The position numbers were made by a program, and so were the translations under genes. From Amaurobius ferox (taxonomy: Eukaryota > Arthropoda > Arachnida > Araneae > Amaurobiidae): DNA of 64,000 bases. Positions 1-11,091 of the stretch are shown one piece after another. Positions within the stretch are counted from its first letter, which is position 1. Each line of letters opens with the position of its first letter. The stretch is from NCBI GenBank assembly GCA_951213105.1, contig OX578148.1:142606043-142670042 (forward strand), written 5' to 3'. Below the pieces are notes generated by a model that had not been told where the DNA came from, searched no databases, and saw nothing but the letters and a program-made list of their open reading frames with translations.

Positions 1-558
1 GAGCTTGTTACAAGATCAGTATAAACCATATCATCAACTGGAGGACCAACCTATCTAGAAATGTTTTAGGAAGATTCTCTTGGGTCATTTCAAGAGAAAT
101 CTTGTCTGCAACACTTTAATGAAAGATTGCATTTCCAGTAACAATGGAATAATATTAGAAGCTATTAATAAAAATTATCCTATCAACTCCTTGAAGAAAT
201 ATTATAATTCTTTTTTCAACGATAAACACGTAACCAGTGCATTCCAGAGGGATTTTACTGGATTGCAAGAGTTACTGCAGATCTGTTGCGGACTTGCACA
301 TGCGCACTTTTACTTACTTAACAAGTAGTTTCTGGTTTTTCAAATGTTCCCCTCTTTACCTTCTTTCTCGGTCGCTTTGTCTCTCCACTTTGAGTGCTTC
401 TGACTATGCACATATGGGGGATCAGTCTTTGCAATGCAGCGGTTCCGTGAGCGTTGCCCGGGCTGTAAAAGCTGCTTTAAACGGGATTGAGGAGTCGCAA
501 ATCTCCTCTACCATTAGATGCATTGCATTCAGTTTCCCCTTCTTTACTTTTTCTTTTA

Positions 559-561
<3 letters not shown>
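1..561. other. Unassigned sequence at window start
   Basis: No protein family, RNA gene or mobile element could be recognised. One 82-codon plus-strand frame at 80-328 has no recognisable motif and AT-rich codons. The block runs directly into the (TA)n tract. Confidence 0.4.

Positions 562-632
<71 letters not shown>
562..632. repeat. (TA)n microsatellite
   Basis: An uninterrupted TA run of about 71 bases. Any reading frame through it is spurious. Confidence 0.97.
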
Positions 633-635
<3 letters not shown>

Positions 636-1640
636 GAAGAATTTTAATTTACTTGTATTATATATACCTGAGATTGATCATTTATTGAAAAGTTCTGTAC
701 AGAAAAAAGATGTCTGAAGTGATTATTAGAAATCAATAGGGACTATACACATACGGTAAGCTTGTGAAGATGATAAAGAGCACATTATAAATAAAGCATT
801 ATAAATAAAACATTATAAATAAAACAGATACTAATTCGGGATAAAATACTCCTTTTTCCCTGTTCTATATATAAGTTAAGGAATTGAAAAAGAATGACAT
901 GTGGTAAAGATTGTTAATATATCCCTTAACTACACTCTTAGATAATTGTTTTATTTTGTGTTATAAAACATATATGTAATACAGGTACTTAAGGTACTAA
1001 TCCCTTTGTTCCCTGCATAAACATACATGGTGTAAAGCAGCAAAAGGGCATAAGATGAAAATTCGCAAAACAGGGAAGCAAAATTTTTGCACCTTTCTAG
1101 CTCCCCCAAATTTTTTTTGAATATCAATAAATTGAAAAAAGTGAAAAGCATTTCCGAAATCATGTACGTTTTCAAGGGCCATATCTGGTTCGTTAATGCT
1201 GATTCTACGTTCCTGTGTACATTACTGTAAATTGTATTACAGAAATAATGCACATGGCCCGACGTAGAAAATGAATCAGATATAAATATAAAAATAATTA
1301 AATGAAATAATCAAATATACCAGCATATGGCTGTGTATTTATGAGAATACAATGTAATGTATAAGATGAAAAGGAATAACAATAATAATAATAATAAAAT
1401 AACATAAATTGAGTTACCCCTTGTGCTTCTAACATTGTAGAGTAAGTGATACTGTGAATAAGCATTTTTCAACTCAAAACAGGTTACAGTTAATTTGATA
1501 GACCAACAGTGGAACTGTTGGAAGAGAAACATGGAGATGATAAATTGTTTAATATCTTTTATTCTAAAATAGTTGAGACTGATTTGTCAATGTGTTGCTG
1601 TAATTGAAGCAAGGTTTTGAATTTAAAATTAAATTGTATT
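633..1640. other. AT-rich unassigned sequence with a small tandem motif
   Basis: About 1 kb without a recognisable gene. At about 782-822 a motif close to cattataaataaa is repeated three times in tandem. An ATA-type trinucleotide run (aataataataat) lies near 1380-1395. Short frames at 951-1253 and 1311-1532 on the minus strand show no family motif. Confidence 0.45.
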
Positions 1641-1964
1641 TTAATAAATAAAAAAATAAGGTTTGGCGGGTATGTATTTTGTATAGTGGTGTGTGGTGTT
1701 TATGAATTTAATAAGATGTTCTTTGTAGTAACATGGTGTACTTAACATTTTTATTCTTAATAATTGATTATTTATAGTATTTTTATATACCGATTTTGAT
1801 AGATTGGATGAATAATGTTGAATTTTATTTACTTTGAAGTTATATGATTCAGTTTTGTCGTATATTTTAATTTTTAATGTGTCTTCATTTTGAATTTTTA
1901 AACAAACGTCTAGGTAATTAATCCTGTCATAATATGACATTTTGATCAATTTTATATAATGCAC
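1641..1964 (-). pseudogene. Penelope-type reverse transcriptase, C-terminal fragment
   Basis: A minus-strand open frame of 107 codons resembles the region C-terminal to the RT palm in Penelope-like and related elements. Seen: 'NYLDVCLKIQN' (the IDFLDL-type block), 'KIYDKTESYNFKVNK' (the family's 'YDKRRDFNF' block), 'HYSSNLSKSVYKN', then 'NQLLRIKML' (the 'SQLLRxxRIC' block). In complete relatives these blocks follow the catalytic core in this order. The catalytic palm, any GIY-YIG endonuclease and the element ends are missing, so this is a truncated remnant. A second fragment of the same broad type, from the N-terminal half of the RT, lies at 62925-64000, also on the minus strand. Assignment to Penelope-like elements rests on remembered motif order, so another RT class remains possible. 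Confidence 0.55.
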
Positions 1965-3613
1965 ATTGTTTTTGAAAATCTTTGAAAAACCTTTTCTGAT
2001 TAAAGTTTAATTACGAATTTAATCTTTGATGCAAAATTGTATTTTACCAGTTTATCTTTTAAAGACTTCTAAAGGCATTTTCCTGGCCAAAGAACCATTT
2101 TACTTTTATTTTCCCACGTCAATTTAACATTTGCAGGATGAGCTCACAGCTGCAAGTTCAAGAGAACAGTAACCAGTCAGCAGCCCCCCCCCCCTTTACC
2201 ACGTGCAAGGATTTTACATGTTTAACCCGTAACGGTCAAAATTCCTTCGCAGCAAAAGACTTTGTTTCCCACAGAAACGCAATACTGGAATTCTGCTACT
2301 TTTCTGATAACATGGGCAGTCATATGAAGATGGCAATTTTCACTGTCAACTTCAGAAAATAATGGGAAAAAGTTACTCCCACCTCCAGGACAGTTGGACA
2401 GAATTCGCAGATGGGCATGATGCTTCAAGAGGGAAATCAACATCTTTTCCCCACATGATTTTGCATTACAACAGGCTATAACCAATAACAGCCACCATAA
2501 GTCCAGGAGTAGCCAATTACGTGTGTCCCAAGGCAGCTCCATCACTAGCGTAGCAAAAAATAATAAAAAAAAAGGAGGTAGTCTTGAGATCGACGAAGAG
2601 CGTGACGGCCTAGGCCAGTCACTATGCTCACTTTCCGTATTGGGATCATGATCTTAAAAAAGAAATCTTGGTCTGATAGACCTCTGTACCATGGCTCCAA
2701 CCTAGAGCTAAGTTTTTCAGTACATAAGTCCTAAGATTTTATCGAGCTCCTGTATAGGCATGTGAAACTCACAATGGACTATTTTAACTTCACGACTAGA
2801 TAGTTGCCTTTTTCTTGTCAGATGCAAACACTGAACGCGGCTCTGCTAGTTTGAGTGTCTGAGATGTCGGACATGAGACCGGATGACCCGTGCCGTACTT
2901 TAGACCTATGAGCCGTAGAAGACGCACAGTATAGTGCTTGGTCCATTGATGCCCATTTGTTTTGGATTCACTAAGGAATAGCTGATGGAAATATGTCATG
3001 CATAAACTCTCACGATGAGCTAGCTACTCCTGCCACCAGATGGATATGCTGACTTATGTTGAAGTGAAATTCAACGAATGCAACCCTTTTAACGATGAAT
3101 GCCCTTGGAGGCAGATTGTGAACTCTGATCATATCCAAGAATAACTTTCTAGTTTGTGAAGCTTCAAATCTGTACGAGACCCAAACAAGCCCAGACATTG
3201 ACCTCAAGCACATCCCGTATGTAAGTTTAATGCATATTTACTTTATTTGTTGACCCGACCTCACAAGGTTTTTAACTAAATTAGATGAAAATTTCAAATG
3301 TATACATGTCTATTAAGCATACAGTTGGTGATGCTAATTATCAATTTCAAAGAATGAAAATTAGAATTAATTATAACCCTCTGTTAAGAGTCTGCATAGA
3401 ATTTTAAAGTAAGCCTTTTAAAGGCTACCCCGGACCGACATTGGAAGAATATATACCTTTAATATATTTATTATAAAATACTTTGAATGAGAAACTAAAT
3501 GAATTCTCTGGTTAAGATTGTGATAATAAAAATTTGGATCACTCTAATCATATTTTGACACATCCTTATTAAGGATGATGAATAACTTTTTTTATTCACT
3601 TCTCTTGCATATA

Positions 3614-3616
<3 letters not shown>
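1965..3616. other. Unassigned sequence
   Basis: No recognisable gene. Short frames on both strands (for example 2222-2545 and 3010-3213, both minus) have higher GC than their surroundings but no family motif. No intron-exon structure or RNA gene could be supported. Confidence 0.4.
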
Positions 3617-3678
<62 letters not shown>

Positions 3679-3787
3679 ATGGAAAATGGAAGTTATTAAA
3701 GATATTGAAGTGTTATAGCATATATGCGCAAAGCAGCTACATATACTATACGCGATATAAATAAATATATATATATATATATATATA
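3617..3787. repeat. (AT)n microsatellites, two blocks
   Basis: An AT run at about 3617-3676 and a shorter one at about 3761-3787, separated by about 85 bases. Confidence 0.93.
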
Positions 3788-5879
3788 ATAAATGATAATT
3801 TTGGATCCGCACCTGCCTCTTATTTTGACTCATAATCTTCTGGAATTAATGAATTATAATTATGTTCGATTTGCAGATTTTTTGGAGTGTAAGTCTCTCG
3901 TTTAAAAGACTTGTGATCTTATAAATTAAGTATTAAGTAATAGACCAAAATTAATTATATCTTAATGAAGTATGCATTTTTAGTTATTAAAGTACTGAGC
4001 AGTTTTACGTGGTCTATATACTTCTTTAATTGTGTATCAGTAATAACGGCCATTACATCCTGATAGATCCATTGTAATGTATATGCATTTTCAATTAGTT
4101 GTGGATTAGGAGGAAAAAACTGAAAGTTTAACATTGTGGCATCATTAGTAATTATAATAATAATTAGATCAACAATGAATCTGTACATGATATGGTTGTT
4201 GAAAGGGTACCGAAGTTCGTAAAAGTGTAAATAGAGATTTTATTGAATTTTAAGAATCTATGGATTGGAAATCAAAACGTCAGTTTTATATCCATTATTA
4301 AAATATTTTAACGTACAGCTTCTCCGTCCATTTTTTTGTAGCTGTTTATTGTCAAATGATTGCCTCCAAAAATCAATTATTAATTGGGTACTTCGAAAGA
4401 GTTTTATATGGAAGGAAACCGCTTCACACATAGGATTTTTCATCGTGCTTTTAGGACACAATTCAACGCCCAAAACTTTGCGACACAGATCATGCACTTG
4501 CAGACGCCTATTTTACTGTGAAAATTATTGCATTGTATAGGACATGCCTACACAATACAATATTTTGCCTACATTAGATTTTTTCTTTTGTCATAGGGAT
4601 AACGTAGGGAATAAAATCACCTCTCCCTCAACAACATAAGAAGAAATAGTTTGAGGAATTTTAATCGCTGGACCTATCCACGTTCCTGTAAACGGAAGGT
4701 CAGAAAATGTGCCTTTTGCATGCAGAGGTGAGTGTTTTTTCCAAAACAGTCTCATTTGCATCCCTTGCAAAGTGTCTCCGCAGATTCGACGAGGGATCAG
4801 CGTTGTGTCAATTAGAATTGTGTTATTAGAATGAACCATCGGACTCCCCTAAGCGCTCCATAATGGCTTCTCGGAAAGAGCGATGAAATATCAAACGGAG
4901 TGGTGGCTGTCACTTTTATTAAGACGATCTATGCCACTTCTCAGGAGAAAGTTTCATTCATCACACCTCCTGACATATCGGAGGCGATGAAGGTTCCATC
5001 TTTTTTTTTATTCCCACTGCTCTGAGATTCGCGTATAAAAAGAAACGTCAAAATGCCACACAAGAAAATCAAGTAGTGAGCTGGGTGCGAGGCGACAGAA
5101 TTCTTTTCTCTCAATTAAAACTGCCCGTTATTAGTTGAAATGGTCATTATATTCCGCAATGAATAATAAAAATAAATAATTTAACTTAAGAAAATATGTT
5201 TATTGGAACATAAGGAACAACGAATAGAAACAAAAATAAGACTAACCCCATTACTCTAGGACTAGCCGTTCTTGAGATATATATTTTTATTTTTTTGCTT
5301 TTGCGCTACGCCACTTTTGACAATAAGTCCATCTATCAAATGAGAACCAAATTTAAGTTTAACGTGTAAATTCAATGTCATTTAAAATACTTATGGCTGT
5401 TATTTTGTGCATATAAACTCAAATTATTATTGAAGAAATAAAGAGAACGTGAATATGAGTCTGCAGAGAAAGACATGTGCTATCCGCATCAGAATTTTTA
5501 ACAATATTACAACAATGATTTATAGAAGTGAACGGGGATTATTTGCAGGCCATTTCGAAAAAAATATAGGATCTATATTTAAAGATCCACCAAATTGTTG
5601 TAGAATAAAATGTTCTACAAATTTAAGCTGTGTACCAAATTTTAATTCCTTAGGACGTAGGAAAGTGTATTAAAAACGCCATCAAATAAGTATATCATGA
5701 AAAGTTATATAAAATTAAAAAAAAATTTGAAAAATTGTTATCTATCAAATTTATTTTAAAATGGGAAGCCTCTTTCATATACAAAATAATTAAACTCTTG
5801 GAAAGATATTTATTATATATCTATTTTTTCTTTCTGGAGGATATCGCAAAAGTCAGAATTTAATTGAATTCGTTTTTCT
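3788..5879. other. Unassigned sequence
   Basis: About 2.1 kb without a recognisable gene. Short frames (4258-4540 on both strands; 4591-4839 minus; 5449-5673 plus) overlap each other and show no family motif. The phrase 'ctagccgttcttgagatat' near 5270 is of the kind found in the dispersed repeats of this window, so 5150-5880 may be an upstream extension of the DR-A copy that follows. Confidence 0.4.
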
Positions 5880-6262
5880 CCCTATATTAAATCATTTTTA
5901 ATTAAAAAACTACCTAACATATTTTACTGAAATTTTTTTATATATTTTATGAGATAATGTGAATATTTCCTAAAAATTTCGAAGCAATTTGTGAATTTTA
6001 AATGTGCTTAAAAATTGTTTGAAAAATTAGGTCTTATAGGGTTCAATGTATTTCATTTTTTCAACCCGGGTTCAATAAAAAACGAATTGGGTGATATGAT
6101 TTACTTATATTCCCATAGGTCCCACAGACTGTCTGAAAAGCATACTAAAATTTTATTTTGATAAAGTCATTTTTACGGCAGTTATCGTGCTAACGGACAG
6201 ACAGACAGACAGACAGAATGAACAAAGTCATAAACACTTTTCAACTATGCTGTAAAGTGTTA
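5880..6262 (+). repeat. Dispersed repeat family DR-A, copy 1 (3' part)
   Basis: Nearly the same text recurs at about 57740-58110 and, more decayed, at 60090-60420 (plus), and in reverse at 47036-47460. Shared landmarks in order: 'ttttatatattttatg', 'ttcgaagcaatttgtgaat', 'tcaacccgggttcaat', 'cccataggtcccacagac', 'tacggcagttatcgtgctaa', a (GACA)n run, then 'gaacaaagtcataaacac'. No protein is encoded. The class is unknown. Confidence 0.85.
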
Positions 6263-7569
6263 AAAATTGAGAAACTCATCATTTATCCCCTGATTCGTTG
6301 AGATTAAACGGTTTATGAGTAAGCCATTTTAAACTTTGCGTCGCCTTCATTTTATTTCACTACTAATCTGGGCAGTGCCGCTTGCTTATTATTAAAAGTT
6401 AACAAATATATTAATGTGTAAAAGAAATTGCATTTTTCACGGGCGGCCTATATGGGGTCTATGTTGCCCGCATGCAAACTAAGCAGCATTGAAGGGGTGC
6501 GTTCACCCTCCGCGTGGGCGTAGGAACTCGGTGCACATTCTTAGGACGGATTGTGAATGTGAGCCATTTGGAATCCAGATGACCTCCTGCCGTTGACACA
6601 CGTATTTGAATGATCTTTACTTGTGTTGTCCCGCTAATGGACCGATCCTCGGAGGTAGTATTTAGGGGAGTATCCGAGGGTAATTGACAAACGAGCAAGG
6701 TTAACTTCCATCACGGAAAAACCATCAGCCAGAGGGTCCCATTCCTTCTACCTATCGAGGCAGAGCTCGCTTTGGCTCGTTGGAAATATAAATAAGGCCA
6801 AACATTACGCGTGTTATTAAGTTCCTATAAAATAGTGAAAAATAATATACCTTCTACTATGTAACAGAGGGAGTGGCCATTTTATAGATAGCCGTTAGAA
6901 ACGGAGCATGTATGGCAGGACATTTTAAAGGAAACGTCGCTGTATTTACATTATGGAATGGGAAAATCAAGGAAACCTTTTGTCTACTCATGCCGTCCGC
7001 TCGGAGGCACGACCTTATGAACCGCAACACGATCATGCAAGGATGAGTGTTGAAACCAGCCATCCATGAGGTTGTCTCGGCTTATAAAAATACCTTACGG
7101 TTGTATTAAAAGTTTCTGAGTGCAGAGAAATCAGTCTCTTGAAGAAGGTACCACAGCAGATAACTGTAGATCGTTAAGCTAATTGGAATTCAACGTGTTG
7201 CGTTTGCAATGGATTGTTAAAGTTTCCACTTTCCCGGCTTAGAAGACTCGTTATGCTACATTTCCCTAGAAAAAGATCCCAGCCACTTTGCAAATTAGAG
7301 TGCTTCAGAGTTAAGTTAAGAAACGTCCTGAGTGTTGTTTCAGTACGTGTTTGCTACTAAGCAGTTATAATAGACTGAGAACCAGTGACGTTTGAAACCA
7401 CGCCATTTCATTAAGGAAATGTCTTTATTCGTAATGCTCTAATACAATTGTAAGTTCATGATGTGAATTACAACTGTTTGTGTGTAGATAGGTAGCGGTA
7501 GACCATTAAAGTGCTAAAAATATTGACATCATTTTATCAAAGCTGACAATTTTATGTTTAAAATAGATT
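6263..7569. other. Unassigned sequence
   Basis: No recognisable gene. GC is locally higher at 6430-7060, where overlapping minus-strand frames (6459-6698, 6857-7063) have no family motif. Confidence 0.4.
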
Positions 7570-7650
7570 CTTATATTCTATACAGTATTCTATACAGTTA
7601 TTCTATTCAGTTATTCTATACCGTATTCTATTCAGTTATTCTATACAATA
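7570..7650. repeat. Short tandem repeat, 12-13 bp unit
   Basis: About six copies of a unit close to attctatacagtt, alternating 'tacagt' and 'ttcagt' forms. It directly abuts the left end of the Tigger element. Confidence 0.85.
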
Positions 7651-7657
7651 GCTTCTC

Positions 7658-9527
7658 TATAGTCCAACACGTCTAGTCATCCGGCACTCGGCATGTCAGT
7701 ACATGAAATTTTCGTCTTACGACTTGTTGATGTGCGCGCGCGAGAGAGAGAGACTGTCAGTCATAAGTTGTTTGGAGCAAGTGCGGTTAATACGACAAAC
7801 TAAGCAAAATGGCAGTTAAAGCAGCAAAATAGCAGTTAATAGCAGGCAAAGCAATTAACACGATAAACTAAGTTGTGAACCAAGTACGTTGTTTGTACTG
7901 TACAGTACTCAAACAGGGTACATTTTGTATTTGTTTATATCAGTGTCTGTTACTGTTCAAAATGTCTCAATCTGAAAAACGTAGACATAAAGTCGGAAAT
8001 CATTGCAAAGGGCGAAAGGTCCACTCATTTGACTGTATTTCATTCATTTGGCTTGATAAAGACTTGGCTAGCATGAGCTTTGCCAGGAAAGTCGTAAGAT
8101 GGTGCGAGGACACTGAAGATGCTCTTTGCAAACAGTTTCTCTAGGAGCACTCCTCCTTCCGGTCAGCTAATTGAAGGAAAAGTATCATTTTTCTATCAGG
8201 AAATAATGATTCTGGCCTGGCTGGATCGATAAATTTAAAATACGATCTGAAATAACGTTTGCTCAGCACGAGAAGTGAGAAATTTATCAAAATGGCTAAA
8301 TTTTAGCCCCGATCCAATTTGCAATGCCGATGAGAGTACGTTGTTTTGGAGATATTTACCGAAACAAAAAGCATCGAACGTGCTCCTGGTCGGAAAAGCG
8401 CATAAGACGTTGATGCCGTCTTCAAATACCAGAGCGATGCACATATAGACTTCGGTTATTAGTTTTAGGCAAGTCTAAAAAAAATCCATGGACATGCAAA
8501 ACGTCAAAAATTTCCATTTTTGTACTAAAGAAAATTGGTACAAAAGTTTGGATGACAAAAGAATTGTTCACTGACTGGTTTCATAAGCAATTTATCCCAT
8601 CCGTTAAGAAATTTCTTCGCCAGAAAAAGTTTCCACAGAAAGTTTTGTTACTTTCAGATCTAGAAGGTGAATTTCTAAAGGATTTTTTTTTATCTATAGA
8701 TGGTTTTGTAAAAGTGATGCTCTTACCTCCCAACAAAGCATCTTTGTTATAACCAATGGATTAAGATGGGATAGGAACTGTTAAGATCCGGTACAAAAAA
8801 TAGATTCTACAATGTTATAAGCAAAGAGGAAAACGTCCTCGATTCTCTGAAGACCACTCATGTCAAAGATGTCGTTTATCTTGTTCATGCATGGGAAAAT
8901 GTATCGACTAATGTATGGGTCACCTCGTGAGGTTGCCACTGTTAGCTCAGTACATAAAACCTGAAAATACAGTTCAAAAAGTCCCTGACAACAATGATCC
9001 GACAATTACAAACCTCCAAGAACCCATTGCCAAGCTGTGCACTGATGAATCTGTAAGCTTGACCATAAACGATTTACTCATTGGGACTGGAGAAGAAAAT
9101 GTCAACCGATGGCTGATAAAGAGATCATCCTAATTATTTTAGATGACGATGTTTATGCCGTATGGCACAGTAATGCATGTAACACATGTGCCGTGTGGGC
9201 CGAGGAAAGCGACGTAGTAGCTGCTGACGTAGTGAGACCACAAGAACAAGTTCTAAAACTGTCTTAGAAAGCAAAAGAGAAAATAACGAGTTTCTTGTGC
9301 AATGCAATGATATTGACTATGGATTTAATAACTAACTGCATAATTATTACTACATAAGGATTACTACATAAGGATTTTTTCTGTCTTTAGTACATTGTAC
9401 AGTACCCTTTATTGCGCTAACTTAGTGTGTTAATAAACAGACTCATTTATTCTTGGAGTTTTACTTTTTATTCAAAATCCAGTAATCCGACACCCGACGG
9501 TCCGAAATATGTCGGATCTATACTATA
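7658..9527 (+). mobile_element. Decayed Tigger/pogo DNA transposon
   Basis: A 1.87-kb block holding a broken Tigger-type transposase. Its two ends resemble each other in inverted orientation. The left end begins tatagtccaacacgtc and carries an 'atccggcactcgg' core. The right end, read in reverse, begins tatagtatagatccgac and carries a 'cggaccgtcgggtgtcgg' core. TA-rich borders fit a TA target. The inverted repeats are diverged, so the exact ends could be off by some bases. The element is old and cannot move on its own. Confidence 0.65.
7962..9133 (+). pseudogene. Tigger/pogo-type (DDE) transposase pseudogene
   Basis: The start is the ATG of 'MSQSEKRRHK' at 7962. It is followed, in another frame, by 'KSEIIAKGE', matching the start of the pipsqueak-type helix-turn-helix of pogo transposases. 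Around 8310-8445 the text reads 'CNADES.LFWRYLP', the DDE block with the first catalytic aspartate (family form 'YNADETGLFWR'). From 8552 an open frame gives 'MTKELFTDWFHKQFIPSVKK', the second DDE-domain block. The second aspartate block (family form 'LLLLDNAPGHP') is degraded to 'LLLSDLEGEF', so a catalytic neighbourhood is lost. The C-terminal part near 8840-8930 reads 'TTHVKDVVYLVHAWENVS', a Jerky/Tigger motif. At least four frameshifts and several stops separate these blocks. Closely spaced motifs in the correct order make the family call firm. Confidence 0.8.
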
Positions 9528-10858
9528 TTTACAATACTAGACCGGTATGTCGGTGGTACAGTACCTCCAGACTGACATATACCTGCGTATAAATTGACAT
9601 TGACATACATTGCCATTTTCATAATAGTAACAAAGTTGATTTTTTTTCATATCACCTCACTAAAAACTCAGTGTCAGTATGTCAGAGCACGCGAAGGATT
9701 AAAAGAACTCGTGTAGGCTCATTCGGCCATGCTGAATCGAAATCTGAAATTCGTTTTTCAAATTAACCTTTGGATCTGGAGAATTAGCCTTTCAAAGGTC
9801 GGCCTTTTTTTTCTGTTGTTGCTTATAATTTCAGGCCGAAGGCGTTGCCACAGCATAATGCAATGGCATAATCATGAGACTTTTAATGCCCGAAGAAATA
9901 AAAGAAAGAATGTATTCAACTGATGGAGTTAGAGATGAGATCACCTCCATGATTCATATGACTTCTTCTTACGAGCAGACTTCTTTGCATCTTCCAATTC
10001 GCGTTTTAAAAAATACAAAGTTTGTTAAGCGATAAATGAGTATGACCCATAAAGTGAGAGAGAGTGACTCCCTTTCCTTCCAGGGCGTGATCTGAAATTG
10101 AAAACTAGATATCAAAAGTTTGAGTTATTAAACTTGAAGAGTTCCTTTCTTAGAGGATCTGGGCGAGCGTCCATTGTGTTATGTTGGTATTATGCATTAG
10201 CGCGCGGACTTCTCTGGTCGAGTATAAAACGACACTGAGTTCAACAGAAACACTCATAGAAAATACCATTCATGGGAAAGTAGCGAACATTTATAACTGA
10301 CCGGGTACTTCCGATACGGGTTTCAAAAGTGATGCAGACTTTTTTAAGAACCCCGTATACACGCTTTTGTGTCATTTTCTCAGCCAGATGCTCGTGTCAA
10401 ATGACACTAGGAACATCTAGATATAATTCTCATATGATACTTTCGAGTTCTTCGTGACCTTGTGATGGCGACCCTTTTGATCCCGCTGTTATCGTCCCAT
10501 TATATTATGTGGCGAAATCGACATCTTTTAGAAGCGCTTTTTGAATGAAATAGGCGAGAAAATACGAATAGATTTTTATTTTAAATCGATTTCATAAATC
10601 AATGGAAACAAACCATCGGTTTTCGACAGTGGCATTTCAGTTTGTAATGAACCCAATATATGGACTGACTCTTTTTATTTGAGGTTTTACACAGACCTCA
10701 GGACAAGTCGACGTTCTGGGCTTTCGACAGATCCCGGCCACTCAAACTGCTGCTGTAAACCCTTGGGTCAGCCGAGTGGTCTGAGACTTCAACAGGCGTC
10801 TGTTCTCGAGCTGTCCGTTCGTCACCTTAAATGCTGAGTCATCTTTGTCATCATCTAT
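9528..10858. other. Unassigned sequence
   Basis: No recognisable gene. A weak tRNA-like A-box phrase ('cagccgagtggtctgagac', near 10773-10791) is followed by a degenerate B-box-like 'ccgttcgtcacc' near 10816. It could be the head of an older SINE later interrupted by the copy at 10869, but the match is too weak to call a tRNA gene. Confidence 0.4.
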
Positions 10859-10868
10859 ACATGGTTGC

Positions 10869-11081
10869 TCCTGCCGTGTTCATGCGGAGTACGATCACGT
10901 TAAACATGTGGGTCCGTAAGTCCTTCCGTGAGGTTGGTGGTAGTGGAAGGAGGGTACGGTCCCTGTGGATGCCTCCCCCACTGGGTTCCGGTCTAAATTG
11001 GGTGGCACTTCCCGGCCGTCCAAACAGTTACCTTACACCTTTCAGGTAGGTCGGACGGTCTGGGTCTCAACAACAACAACA
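10869..11081 (+). mobile_element. (CAA)n-tailed SINE, 5'-truncated 213-bp copy
   Basis: The copy is flanked by the perfect direct repeat acatggttgc (10859-10868 and 11082-11091), taken as a target-site duplication. It ends in (CAA)n. The 3' part contains 'cccggccgtccaaa', a loop, then 'tcggacggtctgggt', so ccgtcc and ggacgg can pair into a terminal stem-loop. The same 3' end recurs at 47327, 54557 and 59834 as 51-62-bp pieces. A variable 5' end, a constant 3' end and a simple-sequence tail are the signature of target-primed reverse transcription driven by a partner LINE. No coding capacity was seen, and the two short frames across it are spurious. Confidence 0.75.
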
Positions 11082-11091
11082 ACATGGTTGC

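Noticed and set aside
10758..10830. tRNA-Leu/Ser-like head of the (CAA)n SINE
   Set aside because: It lies outside the target duplication at 10859, so it is not part of the copy at 10869; A-box similarity is weak and the B box degenerate.
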